Assembly: GCA_964389755.1 (NCBI GenBank)
Contig: CAYMEW010000018.1
Location: forward strand, 1-64,000
Length of the DNA: 64,000 nucleotides
Source: JBBSUQ01 sp964389755
GTDB taxonomy: Bacteria > Bacteroidota > Bacteroidia > Flavobacteriales_D > Crocinitomicaceae
Direction of reading: 5' to 3'
The translations under genes and the position numbers were made by a program. Below are positions 34,798 through 43,588 of this stretch, piece after piece (position 1 is the stretch's first letter; every line of letters starts with the position of its first letter). The notes under the pieces were generated by a model. That model made no database searches. It worked only from the letters and a program-made list of their open reading frames with translations, and was not told the origin of the DNA.

Positions 34798-35846
34798 AGT
34801 TCTTCGTTCGCTAAATCGTAAATGTAAGCTACCAGGTCGTTAAGCTGGTCATCACTCATTTTTTCTTTTGTGTAAAGCGGCATGTATTGCGGGCGACCTG
34901 TTTTAGGATAGGTTCCGTAACGGATAACCTGGTACAGACTAAAGTAATCGTAGTCTTTCAGGTGACGAACGAACTTGCGCGCAGAAAGATGCCTGTCATT
35001 GAGGTCGAGGTAGGTTACGCGAGCGCCACCATGGCAGTAGAGGCAACTGTTCTCAAAAATAAATTTCCCCTTTTCTACATTTCCTCCTTTTCCGTACAAA
35101 CGCTGGTTACGCGCCATGGCAGGGAGAAAAGTGGCCGGATATTCGCGCCTGACCATTCCCGAGATACGGGTCGCAAGTTGCTGTTTCATTTCAGGTGAAA
35201 GACGCTCCGTCTGGCTGAGTTTCTCACGATCTTCGGCAGTCAGCGGCAGGTCTTCTATATGCAATTCATTCGACTTGAAATAGTGCAATATGGCTTCGAG
35301 TTCCCAGTTTTCGAGGTACCGACCCGAAGAACAGTATTTGGCGCACAACTGAATGGCATTTGCGAGTGTGTCCCGCGCATTGATAACCAGTTCACCGTAC
35401 TTTTTAAAATAATCTCCGTTGTAAAAGGACGTGCGGTTATAAATTCCCCAAAAAGTGGACGCGGGAAGAAACTTCAGGCCGTTTTCACGTGCATAATCGA
35501 GCCTGGCTTCCGGGCTGTTTTCCTGTTCCGAATCAAATTCGCGCACCTGGTTATGGCAATCCGTACATACAAAATTGATCGAAACGCGCTTTCCCTGTCG
35601 CGATTTGTAGTCGACATATCCCTGCTCTATCAGCTGACGTCCCATTTCGGCTTTATCCGTGTCATAACTGTCAAGATGCTGAACAAGTGGCTTTTCTCCG
35701 AGCGAGATCAGCACTTCCTCCACGGGCGCATTGTCGCTTACGGCAACTTCACGCAGGCTCATGGTGCCTCCGGACGGACCGAAACCAACCAGGCAGCCAG
35801 CCGCGAAAGCCATAAATAAAAGAATGTAAACAGTTCCCGAACGCAT
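34794..35846 (-). CDS. Exported di-haem c-type cytochrome
   Basis: 350 residues. Signal peptide (MRSGTVYILLFMAFAAGC; the cysteine could be a lipidation site). Two CxxCH motifs: FVCTDCHNQ near residue 95 and SCLYCHGG near residue 270, so two haems c. The long helical middle region and the ending MPLYTKEKMSDDQLNDLVAY fit a cytochrome c domain with a distal methionine (YMPLY). It is the first gene of the operon, and its last 4 bp overlap the barrel gene. Likely periplasmic or outer-membrane electron carrier. Confidence 0.85.
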   Translation of the reverse strand: MRSGTVYILLFMAFAAGCLVGFGPSGGTMSLREVAVSDNAPVEEVLISLGEKPLVQHLDSYDTDKAEMGRQLIEQGYVDYKSRQGKRVSINFVCTDCHNQVREFDSEQENSPEARLDYARENGLKFLPASTFWGIYNRTSFYNGDYFKKYGELVINARDTLANAIQLCAKYCSSGRYLENWELEAILHYFKSNELHIEDLPLTAEDREKLSQTERLSPEMKQQLATRISGMVRREYPATFLPAMARNQRLYGKGGNVEKGKFIFENSCLYCHGGARVTYLDLNDRHLSARKFVRHLKDYDYFSLYQVIRYGTYPKTGRPQYMPLYTKEKMSDDQLNDLVAYIYDLANEEL

Positions 35847-35973
35847 AAAAAGTTAACCGTTTAAGAATGAAATTGTTGCAAAATACTGTGAAAATCGTGT
35901 TTATTACTTCACGGCATGCCGCTGCTTCATATACGATTAATACCGTAATTTCGTTTGCCGAACACGACGAATA

Positions 35974-36624
35974 ATGCTTAAAAAACTACTTCTTATCCTT
36001 CTTCTGCTTTTCTATGGACAGAAAGCACAGTCTCAAACAGTCTACCGGATCGGCCTCGGTGTTGGCGGAAGATACGCTCACTGGTCGGAAATCGAATCAA
36101 ACGGAACCGATAATTACACCTACCGGGGTGATTTTAATTTCCAGGGCGGGCTTGATCTCAGCATGGACTTTTCGGACCGCTTCGGACTACTGACAGGCGT
36201 TTATTACCTGAATTCCCGCTTCTCACGGACCGAGGAATGCGTGGTATGTGAACAACAGGAAGTTGCACAATCGGACTATCACCTCAACTTACTTCAGTTC
36301 CCGCTGGCGCTGCGCTATTATGTGCTCGAAGGCAAATCGGATTTTTACATCCAGGCCGGCATTGCGATGCACCTTTCCCTGCTCGGATCGCGAATGTACG
36401 CATACGGCAGTAACACACCTGTAAAATACGACATGGCAGCTACCATGCCGCACACGCGTGCAGTCTGGCTCGCCGGCGTCGGTTACCGTTACCAGTTGAC
36501 TTACATGTGGCAATTTTTCAGTGAACTCTCCTGGTTTCAGAACTTCGGCCGCTACATACCCAATTATAACCTCAAAGTCGGCGGTGTTTCACTCAAAGCA
36601 GGCTTTGCCTTCCGACTGAATTAG
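35974..36624 (+). CDS. Outer-membrane beta-barrel protein (PorT-like)
   Basis: 216 residues. Signal peptide (MLKKLLLILLLLFYGQKAQS), then an eight-strand-like barrel: YRIGLGVGGRYAHWSE, RFGLLTGVYYLNSRFSR, YHLNLLQFPLALRYYVL, FYIQAGIAMHLSLLG, ending in GGVSLKAGFAFRLN. It matches the outer-membrane protein beta-barrel family that includes PorT of T9SS, but there is nothing to show that this is PorT. Divergent from the cytochrome operon, with 127 bp between starts. Confidence 0.8.
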   Translation: MLKKLLLILLLLFYGQKAQSQTVYRIGLGVGGRYAHWSEIESNGTDNYTYRGDFNFQGGLDLSMDFSDRFGLLTGVYYLNSRFSRTEECVVCEQQEVAQSDYHLNLLQFPLALRYYVLEGKSDFYIQAGIAMHLSLLGSRMYAYGSNTPVKYDMAATMPHTRAVWLAGVGYRYQLTYMWQFFSELSWFQNFGRYIPNYNLKVGGVSLKAGFAFRLN

Positions 36625-36715
36625 AAAAGTCCTTTCAGGTACGTCTGCCCACGAAGCACTCAACCCGGTTTTTTTACGCCGTATTTTGCCGTATATTAGC
36701 GCCAAAATTCGCGAT

Positions 36716-37015
36716 ATGTTTGGTTCTGATATGCTTGGAAAATTGCAGGAAATGCAAAAGGCCGCCGAAGAAAGCAAAAAACGGTTGGATGATGTGATCG
36801 TAAGAGGTGAATCCGGTAGCGGACTGGTTGAGATCGAACTCACCGCAAATCGTAACTTCAAACGGATCTCCATTCATGCGGAGTTGTCGCAAATGGAAAA
36901 AGAGGACCTCGAAGACCTCATCTCAGTAGCTTTCGAACGGGCACTCAAACAGGCCAATGAAGTTCACGAACGCGAAGCGATGGCTTCCGCACGTAACTTT
37001 ATGCCGGGCCTTTAA
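36716..37015 (+). CDS. ybaB: YbaB/EbfC family nucleoid-associated protein
   Basis: 99 residues. Starts MFGSDMLGKLQEMQKAAEES, with the long N-terminal helix, then GESGSGLVEIELTANRNFKR and the C-terminal helix EDLEDLISVAFERALKQANE. Homologues are small dimeric DNA-binding proteins. The usual neighbours dnaX and recR are absent. The ATG at 36716 begins the conserved helix, so the longer frame from 36686 is not used. The next gene begins 10 bp after the stop. Confidence 0.88.
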   Translation: MFGSDMLGKLQEMQKAAEESKKRLDDVIVRGESGSGLVEIELTANRNFKRISIHAELSQMEKEDLEDLISVAFERALKQANEVHEREAMASARNFMPGL

Positions 37016-37025
37016 TCGAAACATT

Positions 37026-37595
37026 GTGACGAAAAAAGAACTCCGGGCTCATTATAAACACCTGCGCAAAACACTTGCTCCGGGTGTGCTGGATCGGTAT
37101 TCGGACCAGATCTGTGATGTAGTACTGTCTAATTTTCAACTCGGCGGTAAGTATGTCAGTCTCTTTCTTCCCATCGAACGACACCAGGAGATCAATACGT
37201 ATAAACTCTGGGAAAAGGCCGTAAATCTCGATGCGCATGTTGCCGTTCCGAAGGCCAACTTTGAAACGCATGACATGAAACACATTCTTTTTGAGAATGA
37301 GAACCAACTCGAGATCAATCACTACGGCATTCCCGAACCTAAAAAAGGACGCGTCATCGCTGCCGATCGCTTTGATTACGTGTTTGTGCCGCTACTTGCC
37401 GTAGACATGGAAGGTCATCGCGTGGGATACGGCCGCGGCTTTTACGACCGCTTTCTGCGCAAGTGCGCTCCCGGGTGCCAGTTCATCGGTTTACACCTTT
37501 TCGACGTGGAAGACCGTATCGACGATGTCTTACCAACAGATATCCGTCTGCACGCCTGTGTTACTCCCGAAAGACTAATTCGCTTTGGCAACTAA
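37026..37595 (+). CDS. 5-formyltetrahydrofolate cyclo-ligase
   Basis: 189 residues, the normal length for this ATP-dependent enzyme that recycles 5-formyl-THF to 5,10-methenyl-THF. Seen: TKKELRAHYKHLRKTL at the N-terminus, YVSLFLPIERHQEINTYKLW, and the signature PLLAVDMEGHRVGYGRGFYDRFL. The start is GTG at 37026, where the conserved KKxLR motif begins; the frame is open upstream only in the overlap with ybaB. A small membrane-protein gene starts inside its last 11 bp. Confidence 0.93.
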   Translation: MTKKELRAHYKHLRKTLAPGVLDRYSDQICDVVLSNFQLGGKYVSLFLPIERHQEINTYKLWEKAVNLDAHVAVPKANFETHDMKHILFENENQLEINHYGIPEPKKGRVIAADRFDYVFVPLLAVDMEGHRVGYGRGFYDRFLRKCAPGCQFIGLHLFDVEDRIDDVLPTDIRLHACVTPERLIRFGN

Positions 37596-37743
37596 CGATC
37601 CAAAGCACCAGGGTAAATTTCACCTGCTTGCGATCATCCTCATCCCGCTGATGGCTGTCTCGCTCTTCCTTGCTCCGTGGTATGTCCCGCTGATCATAGC
37701 GCTCGCTGCCGTGCTTTCACTCTACCTGATTTTCAGGAAATAA
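37585..37743 (+). CDS. Small two-helix membrane protein, 52 residues
   Basis: A short gene with a TTG start at 37585 that overlaps the last 11 bp of the cyclo-ligase gene in another frame; the stop is TAA at 37741-37743. The translation (ATNDPKHQGKF, then LLAIILIPLMAVSLFLA and VPLIIALAAVLSLYLIF, ending RK) has two hydrophobic helices separated by PWY and a basic end, which follows the positive-inside rule. No family is recognised. The coding evidence is that the hydrophobic pattern is unbroken over 52 codons and begins exactly at the overlap. Confidence 0.6.
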   Translation: MATNDPKHQGKFHLLAIILIPLMAVSLFLAPWYVPLIIALAAVLSLYLIFRK

Positions 37744-37781
37744 GGAACAAAAAACGACTTCTTACGTTAAAGGAGTATCTG

Positions 37782-38333
37782 ATGATACGCTTTTGGCTCA
37801 TACTGGTTTACCTCGTCTGCGCGTCCGTAAATGACGGTGAGTTTCCCCGTCCGGCGTTCGCCGTAAAAATTTCACCACAGGCCGACGGGAAGGATGTGCA
37901 CCTGATGTGTTTCATTAATAACGGTCGCGGATATGCGCTTCCCCGTAACCTCAGCCCGCAGGAGTTCATCCGCTTTGCCTCCGGCGAATGGCCGAGCCCG
38001 TACAACCGGAAACGCGAGAACCTGATCGAAAAGAACGGACTGGAATGCGCTGTACTGACCGATTCACTGACGCTTAAAGAATATGTCTGGTTTCCGGCAC
38101 TCGATTCGCTTTGGAAGATCCGTTACGAACAGTATCCGTTTTCCGGAAAAGACAATGAATTCGGATGGAGTGAGGAGCGTTTTAAACCTTCTGCCGCACA
38201 AATGCGTTATTTGAAAGAAAGATATAATGTCAGCAACATCGAATTTGATTACTTCATCGATTCCAGCTTCTGGAAAATCTTAAATGACGTCACCGACCCG
38301 GAATGGATCGGCAGTTATAAATCCATCGAGTGA
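37782..38333 (+). CDS. Exported protein of unknown function
   Basis: 183 residues. Start at ATG 37782, preceded by AGGAG at 37771-37775 with 6-bp spacing, a clear Shine-Dalgarno site, unusual here where most genes lack one. MIRFWLILVYLVCASVNDGE looks like a signal peptide. The mature part is globular (VKISPQADGKDVHLMCFIN, SLWKIRYEQYPFSGK, SNIEFDYFIDSSFWKIL), with no recognised domain. 21 bp before the DUF547 lipoprotein and probably co-transcribed. Confidence 0.72.
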   Translation: MIRFWLILVYLVCASVNDGEFPRPAFAVKISPQADGKDVHLMCFINNGRGYALPRNLSPQEFIRFASGEWPSPYNRKRENLIEKNGLECAVLTDSLTLKEYVWFPALDSLWKIRYEQYPFSGKDNEFGWSEERFKPSAAQMRYLKERYNVSNIEFDYFIDSSFWKILNDVTDPEWIGSYKSIE

Positions 38334-38354
38334 GCTGACCCGTAAATACACGAA

Positions 38355-39110
38355 ATGAAAAAACACATGATCCTGCACGCACTCATCTGCTCCGTTTTAC
38401 TGGCCTGTAATTCTACCGGTACGAATTCCGAAATCGCCTCACGCAGTTCCGAACAGCCGGCCTATTCCGATTATTCGGCCTTTTTAAAAAAATACGTTTC
38501 CTCCGACGGACTTGTGAATTACAAGGGAGTTGTGAAGGACAAAACCACCTTGAACAAACTGCTGTCCTCCTTCCAGAACAATTCCCCGAAAAGCGACTGG
38601 AGCGAAAAGCAACAACTCGCTTACTGGATCAATGCGTATAATCTCTACACGATCAGTTTGGTCAGCGAACACTACCCGGTCAAATCGATCAAAGATATTA
38701 ACGGATCCTCCGGACCGTGGGACCTGAAATTTATTAAGATCGACGGGAAAACGTACAGCCTGAATGACATTGAAACGAACATGATCCGGAAGAAATTCGG
38801 TGAACCCCGCATTCACTTCGCCGTGAACTGTGCCAGTATTTCCTGTCCGAAATTGCTCAACGAAGCTTATATCGCCGATAAACTGGATGAGCAACTTACA
38901 CGGATGACCAAAGCTTTTTTAAACGATCCTTCGAAGAATAAGATCAGCAGCGACAAACTTGTTATTTCCAAAATTTTCGACTGGTACAAATCGGACTTTG
39001 ATAAATCCGGCGGCGTAAAGGCTTTTATCCGGAAATACAGCGGAACGAATGTAAAGGATAACGCTTCCGTTTCCTACATGGACTACAACTGGAACCTCAA
39101 CGAAAAATAA
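38355..39110 (+). CDS. DUF547 lipoprotein
   Basis: 251 residues. Lipobox SVLLACN. The mature part contains the DUF547 core: QLAYWINAYNLYTISLVSEH, KFIKIDGKTYSLNDIETNMI, RIHFAVNCASISCPKLLNEA and ISKIFDWYKSDF. DUF547 is a common extracytoplasmic domain with an invariant histidine and cysteine, which suggests a thiol hydrolase fold, but no reaction is proven. Its stop codon abuts that of exonuclease III with no gap. Confidence 0.9.
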   Translation: MKKHMILHALICSVLLACNSTGTNSEIASRSSEQPAYSDYSAFLKKYVSSDGLVNYKGVVKDKTTLNKLLSSFQNNSPKSDWSEKQQLAYWINAYNLYTISLVSEHYPVKSIKDINGSSGPWDLKFIKIDGKTYSLNDIETNMIRKKFGEPRIHFAVNCASISCPKLLNEAYIADKLDEQLTRMTKAFLNDPSKNKISSDKLVISKIFDWYKSDFDKSGGVKAFIRKYSGTNVKDNASVSYMDYNWNLNEK

Positions 39111-39869
39111 TTACAGTTCAATCGAGACCGGGCAGTGATCCGATCCGTGAATATCGTTGTGGATCTCCGTATTTACGATACGCGGAAGTAAAAGTTCGGA
39201 TACGAGAAAATAATCGATCCTCCAGCCCACGTTCTTTCCGCGTGCACCGGCCCGGTAGCTCCACCAGGAGTACTTTTCCATTTCCGGATTATGCGCCCGG
39301 AACACGTCCACGAGTTTTCCATCGGCATACGCATTCATCCCGTCAATCTCTTCCTGCATAAAACCGGCCGACTTGTTGTAGTTCTGCTTCGGCCTTGCGA
39401 GGTCGATCTCCCGGTGCGCCACGTTAAAATCGCCGCACACAATAACCGGTTTTTCCGCTTCGAGCCGCTTGAGATATGCCAGGAAATCACGGTCCCACTG
39501 CTGGCGATATTCCAACCGCAGCAATTCGCTGCCCGAGTTTGGTACGTATACGGTGACCAGGAAATAATCGTCGAACTCAGCACAGATGACACGCCCTTCC
39601 TGGTCGTGATCAGTATGATCGATATCGTACGTCACGGACAAGGGTTTTACGCGCGTTAAGATTGCCGTTCCGGAATATCCCTTGCGATTGGCTTCATTCG
39701 CATACACCTCGTAATCCGGAAGCAGAGCCATACTTTCGCGTACCTGATCCGCAGTGGCCTTGGTTTCCTGCAGGCAAAGGATATCCGGACTAAGTATTTC
39801 CATGTCCTTGTAAAAATCCTTTTTGACGATGGCGCGGATGCCGTTGACGTTAAACGATACGATCTTCAT
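39111..39869 (-). CDS. xth: Exodeoxyribonuclease III
   Basis: 252 residues. AP endonuclease and 3'-5' exonuclease of base-excision repair. Seen: MKIVSFNVNGIRAIVKKDF, DILCLQETKA with the metal-binding glutamate, KPVIVCGDFNVAHREIDLA, and the C-terminal WRIDYFLVSELL and IHGSDHCPVSIEL with the catalytic histidine. Start at 39869, where the conserved N-terminus begins; the longer frame has no support, and a -7 element lies at 39882-39889. Confidence 0.95.
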   Translation of the reverse strand: MKIVSFNVNGIRAIVKKDFYKDMEILSPDILCLQETKATADQVRESMALLPDYEVYANEANRKGYSGTAILTRVKPLSVTYDIDHTDHDQEGRVICAEFDDYFLVTVYVPNSGSELLRLEYRQQWDRDFLAYLKRLEAEKPVIVCGDFNVAHREIDLARPKQNYNKSAGFMQEEIDGMNAYADGKLVDVFRAHNPEMEKYSWWSYRAGARGKNVGWRIDYFLVSELLLPRIVNTEIHNDIHGSDHCPVSIEL

Positions 39870-39881
39870 TGCTTTTTCTTT

Positions 39882-39889
39882 CAAAAGTA
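39882..39889 (-). promoter_or_regulatory. Promoter -7 element for xth
   Basis: The minus strand reads TACTTTTG, matching TAnnTTTG, 12 bp before the ATG at 39869. Confidence 0.5.
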
Positions 39890-40089
39890 TAAATTCCGCT
39901 GAAAAAACCGGCCGATAAAAAGTCTGTCTTTTAGCCGATCCGTTGCATATCTCCATTTGGTTCCCGAAAGCGGCGCATTCGTTCTTCAATGGTAGGTAAA
40001 CACTGTATTAAATCTTCGTCACCCGCATTTAATACTGGCATAAACTTCTTCTTCCGTCAAATCCTGAACTTTGTATCCAAATCGATGTT

Positions 40090-42006
40090 TTGAAACGACT
40101 CTTTATTTCAATCTTTTCAATTTATTGTTTATGCATCCTGGTAATTGGCGTTCTGAACGTGAACCAGTATGCCCGTCAGAAGAAAATGTTCATGACGCTG
40201 CGCTATGTGGAAGAACTTACCAATACGACTGCACGACGCAACGAGCTGGTGAACGCTTTCATCTATTCCCAGAATTACCGGATTGAAGAAGCGCAGAATG
40301 CAGCAAATGTCATTGCACAGATCAAGACGCTTTACGGACGGTCCGATCATGCGATCAGGGAAGTACTCAGCCTGAACAGTATCAACGGGCGGTACACAGA
40401 TACCCTGCGCTACATCCGCAGCCAGTTGCAACACCAGAAAATGCGTGAATTGAGCCTGATCCGGCTAACGCGTGAACTGGGGTTTAAAAACAAGGGAATG
40501 ATCGGAACGATGCGCGAAACGGCGCACGAACTCGAGCGGACGCAGGCGCACAACGAATTATTGCTCTTATTGCGACGCCACGAAAAAGATTTCCTGCTGC
40601 GCGGCGAACAGGCCTATATGACCGCTTTTGACAAGACCGCCGAAGAGTACCGCAAAGTCATTCAAAATGAGAGCGGGAAAAAACTGCTTGCCCGGTACCG
40701 GAAGCGCTTCCATGCTATTTGCGAAGCCTACCTAAAACTCGGGAAAAGTGGTGAACAGGACGGCTACCTGCAGTTTTACGATCAATCGCGGCAGAAGATC
40801 GAACATGCCGCCTTTTTTATTCGTAACGGGATCATCAAAGAATCCGGGAAACTATCTCAGAATGCCGGGAACCTCAACCTCATCTTCGTGACGGTCCTGA
40901 GCATCTTCGGGCTGCTGCTTGCTTTTTACCTCAGCAACCTCATCCGGAATTACGTGGTACGCCTTCACAACCAGGTAGAGCGTTTCATGCGAAGCGAGCG
41001 GAACGAACTGAATTTGCATGAGCTGAAGATCCCCAATAACGAATTCGGAAAACTCACCATCAAGGTGTTTCGCCTGATGAGACGCATTAAATCGGATGTC
41101 GTATTACTTGAAACGCGTGTGGAAAAACGGACCGAAGAAATCCAGTTCCAAAAAGAAGTGATCCAGAAACAGCATTCGGAAATGCTCCAGAGCCTCGAAT
41201 TTGCAGCACGCATCCAGGAACTGATTCTTCCCCAAAAATTTTACTACGACCAGATCTTCGGGGAAGTGAACATTTTCTACCGTCCGAAAGCACTCGTAGG
41301 CGGGGACTTTTACCGTTTTCATGAAATGACCGACAGCGACCGTAATTACAAATACGCGATCATTGCGGACTGCACAGGACACGGCGTTCCGGGCGCTTTT
41401 TTAAGCGTGCTTGGCATGAATTACCTCAACGACATCCTCAACCGGCATTATTTACCTCCTGCCGTGATCCTTCACCTGCTTCTTGCTCACTTCGAGCAGG
41501 CGCTCAACCACTCCATGGATTCGCTCAAATACCTGAGCGTGGATGTACTGATTTGCTGTATCGATACCGATAAACGGGAACTTGTGTATGCCGGCACGAA
41601 CGCAAACGGTTTTATTTATGGACCACGCGGAATCCGGAATTTTGAAAAGACCCGGCGACTGGAGGTATCCTATTCGGGTACGGTTCATTCGCGTTTTGAA
41701 GAAAAACAACTAAAACTTTCCGAAAATGATCGCGTGTTTCTCTATACCGACGGGCTGACCGATCAGTTCGGCGGAAAAAAGGGTAAAAAGCTGACACGTC
41801 GCAAACTGCTCGAAAAGATCGCTGAAAAAAAACCGGTGAGCGGAAACGCAATGGCCGAAGAGGTTCAGCAAATCTTCACCAACTGGCAGGGTGATCACGA
41901 ACAAACGGACGATGTCAGTTTCATCACCTTCAGACCGGTGCGTTCCACGGCTCAACGAGAACCGGGAGACGCGGAAGAATCGATGCACACGTATGTTTCC
42001 CGCTAA
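40090..42006 (+). CDS. Membrane-bound PP2C/SpoIIE-type serine phosphatase
   Basis: 638 residues. The start is TTG at 40090 because the N-terminal helix (KRLFISIFSIYCLCILVIGV) begins there and the only nearby ATG, at 40085, is out of frame and stops at once. A coiled, helical periplasmic sensor of about 220 residues follows, then a second helix (LNLIFVTVLSIFGLLLAFYL, about 257-276), a HAMP-like region, a coiled coil and a C-terminal SpoIIE phosphatase domain (about 385-625; VGGDFYRFHEM, IIADCTGHGVPGAFLSVLG, YTDGLTDQFGG, DDVSFITF). Probably a stress or surface signal acting on a partner-switch anti-anti-sigma factor, none of which is in this window. Confidence 0.88.
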   Translation: MKRLFISIFSIYCLCILVIGVLNVNQYARQKKMFMTLRYVEELTNTTARRNELVNAFIYSQNYRIEEAQNAANVIAQIKTLYGRSDHAIREVLSLNSINGRYTDTLRYIRSQLQHQKMRELSLIRLTRELGFKNKGMIGTMRETAHELERTQAHNELLLLLRRHEKDFLLRGEQAYMTAFDKTAEEYRKVIQNESGKKLLARYRKRFHAICEAYLKLGKSGEQDGYLQFYDQSRQKIEHAAFFIRNGIIKESGKLSQNAGNLNLIFVTVLSIFGLLLAFYLSNLIRNYVVRLHNQVERFMRSERNELNLHELKIPNNEFGKLTIKVFRLMRRIKSDVVLLETRVEKRTEEIQFQKEVIQKQHSEMLQSLEFAARIQELILPQKFYYDQIFGEVNIFYRPKALVGGDFYRFHEMTDSDRNYKYAIIADCTGHGVPGAFLSVLGMNYLNDILNRHYLPPAVILHLLLAHFEQALNHSMDSLKYLSVDVLICCIDTDKRELVYAGTNANGFIYGPRGIRNFEKTRRLEVSYSGTVHSRFEEKQLKLSENDRVFLYTDGLTDQFGGKKGKKLTRRKLLEKIAEKKPVSGNAMAEEVQQIFTNWQGDHEQTDDVSFITFRPVRSTAQREPGDAEESMHTYVSR

Positions 42007-42077
42007 AGGCATTTTTCCCTTTATAAGAACCGTTGATTCCGTTTTTGTTGGTATATTGAATAAAAAAGCCGAAAACG

Positions 42078-43586
42078 ATGAAGATCTTTCAGACCGGGCA
42101 GGTTCGCGAGGCAGACAGCTATACCATCACACACGAACCCATCTCTTCCCTGGAACTGATGGAGCGCGCCGCTAAAAAGTGTGCCGCGGCCATCATGAAC
42201 CGTTTCGACCGGGAGCGACGCGTATTTATTTTTTGTGGTCCCGGCAACAATGGTGGTGACGGACTCGTGATCGCGCGCATCCTTCATGATCACGGCTATG
42301 ACCTTTGCGTCTATGATGTGGCCCCCGGCCCGGATCGAAGTGAAGATAACCGAACGAATGCCGAACGCCTGAAGAAGACCGGGGTCGCTTTGCACGTGTT
42401 TACACCCGACACCAGGCTTCAGTCTTCCGGAAAGGACCTGTTGATAGACGCTATTTTCGGCAGCGGTCTCAATCGCGCTCCCGAAGGACTCTTTGCACTC
42501 GCCATTCAACAGATTAACGAAAGTCCCGGAATTCGTATTTCCATTGATGTGCCTTCCGGCATGCGTATTCCGCCGGGAGAAACGCATAATTGCATTCATG
42601 CAGACCTCACACTGAGTTTCCAGGTACCGAGGCTTGAGTTCTATATTGCGGAAAACCTGTCCTTGTACGGAACAATTGAAATGATCGACATCGGCCTCGA
42701 CCGTCGTTTCCTGGACGAACTCGAAAGTCCGTACGCGCTTACAACTTTCGCGGACGCACGCACGTATTACAGGATTCGCCCGTCCTCCGGTCACAAAGGA
42801 ACGTTCGGGCATGTTCACGTGCTCGCAGGATCCTATGGAAAAACAGGCGCGGCATTATTGTGTACAAAAGCAGCCATTCACATCGGGGCAGGCCTGGTCA
42901 CCGTTGAATCTTTTAAACAGGCATTTCAGGTTATACAAACGGGCGTCCCGGAAGCCATGTTCGTGGCTAACTCAGGCGAAAAGCACCTTTCAGGGAACTA
43001 TGCTGATCATATTGCTAGCAACTGCATTGCAATCGGGCCCGGCATCGGGACGCATTTTGAAACGGCCGGTCTACTCGAACATGTACTTCGGAATTACCAA
43101 AATCCGATGGTGATCGATGCCGATGCCTTAAACATCCTTTCCGGGCATCGTGAACTCTATTCTTTACTCAATGAAAAGCACGTTTTGACGCCCCACCCGC
43201 GGGAATTCGACCGCCTTTTCGACCCTTCTGCGAACGGTTACGAACGCTTATTGAAACAGCGTGAAAAATCCAGGGAACTGGGATGTTACATCGTTTTGAA
43301 GGGAGCCCGGACATCCATTGCCTCACCGGACGGGGCTATTCGCTTCAACGACACGGGGAACAGCGGGTTGTCAACCGGCGGAAGCGGCGACGTACTCACA
43401 GGGCTCATTGCCGGATTACTCGCGCAGGGCTATCCTCCCGAAAATGCCTGTTGCCTGGCTGTTTACCTGCATGGAAAATGCGCAGAGACCTACCTCGAAG
43501 AGGGAACCGAAGAAACAATGTCGGCTTCCGATATTATCCGGATGCTGCCGCGTACTTTTCGCAACTTTCTTGGAAAAGACCTGTAA
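42078..43586 (+). CDS. nnr: Bifunctional NAD(P)H-hydrate epimerase / ADP-dependent dehydratase
   Basis: 502 residues. Repairs NADH and NADPH damaged by hydration. N-terminal epimerase (about 1-215): SSLELMERAAKKCAAAIMNR, CGPGNNGGDGLVIARILHDH and SIDVPSGM. C-terminal dehydratase (about 230-500, ribokinase-like): VDADALN-type DADALNIL, LTPHPREFDRLF, VLKGARTSIASPDG and TGGSGDVLTGLIAGLL with the catalytic aspartate. Both halves are intact. The stop lies 2 bp from that of the convergent hutH. Confidence 0.96.
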   Translation: MKIFQTGQVREADSYTITHEPISSLELMERAAKKCAAAIMNRFDRERRVFIFCGPGNNGGDGLVIARILHDHGYDLCVYDVAPGPDRSEDNRTNAERLKKTGVALHVFTPDTRLQSSGKDLLIDAIFGSGLNRAPEGLFALAIQQINESPGIRISIDVPSGMRIPPGETHNCIHADLTLSFQVPRLEFYIAENLSLYGTIEMIDIGLDRRFLDELESPYALTTFADARTYYRIRPSSGHKGTFGHVHVLAGSYGKTGAALLCTKAAIHIGAGLVTVESFKQAFQVIQTGVPEAMFVANSGEKHLSGNYADHIASNCIAIGPGIGTHFETAGLLEHVLRNYQNPMVIDADALNILSGHRELYSLLNEKHVLTPHPREFDRLFDPSANGYERLLKQREKSRELGCYIVLKGARTSIASPDGAIRFNDTGNSGLSTGGSGDVLTGLIAGLLAQGYPPENACCLAVYLHGKCAETYLEEGTEETMSASDIIRMLPRTFRNFLGKDL

Positions 43587-43588
43587 AA

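Noticed and set aside
42021..42818. 265-codon open frame opposite nnr
   Set aside because: Antisense shadow of the epimerase half of nnr, which is intact.
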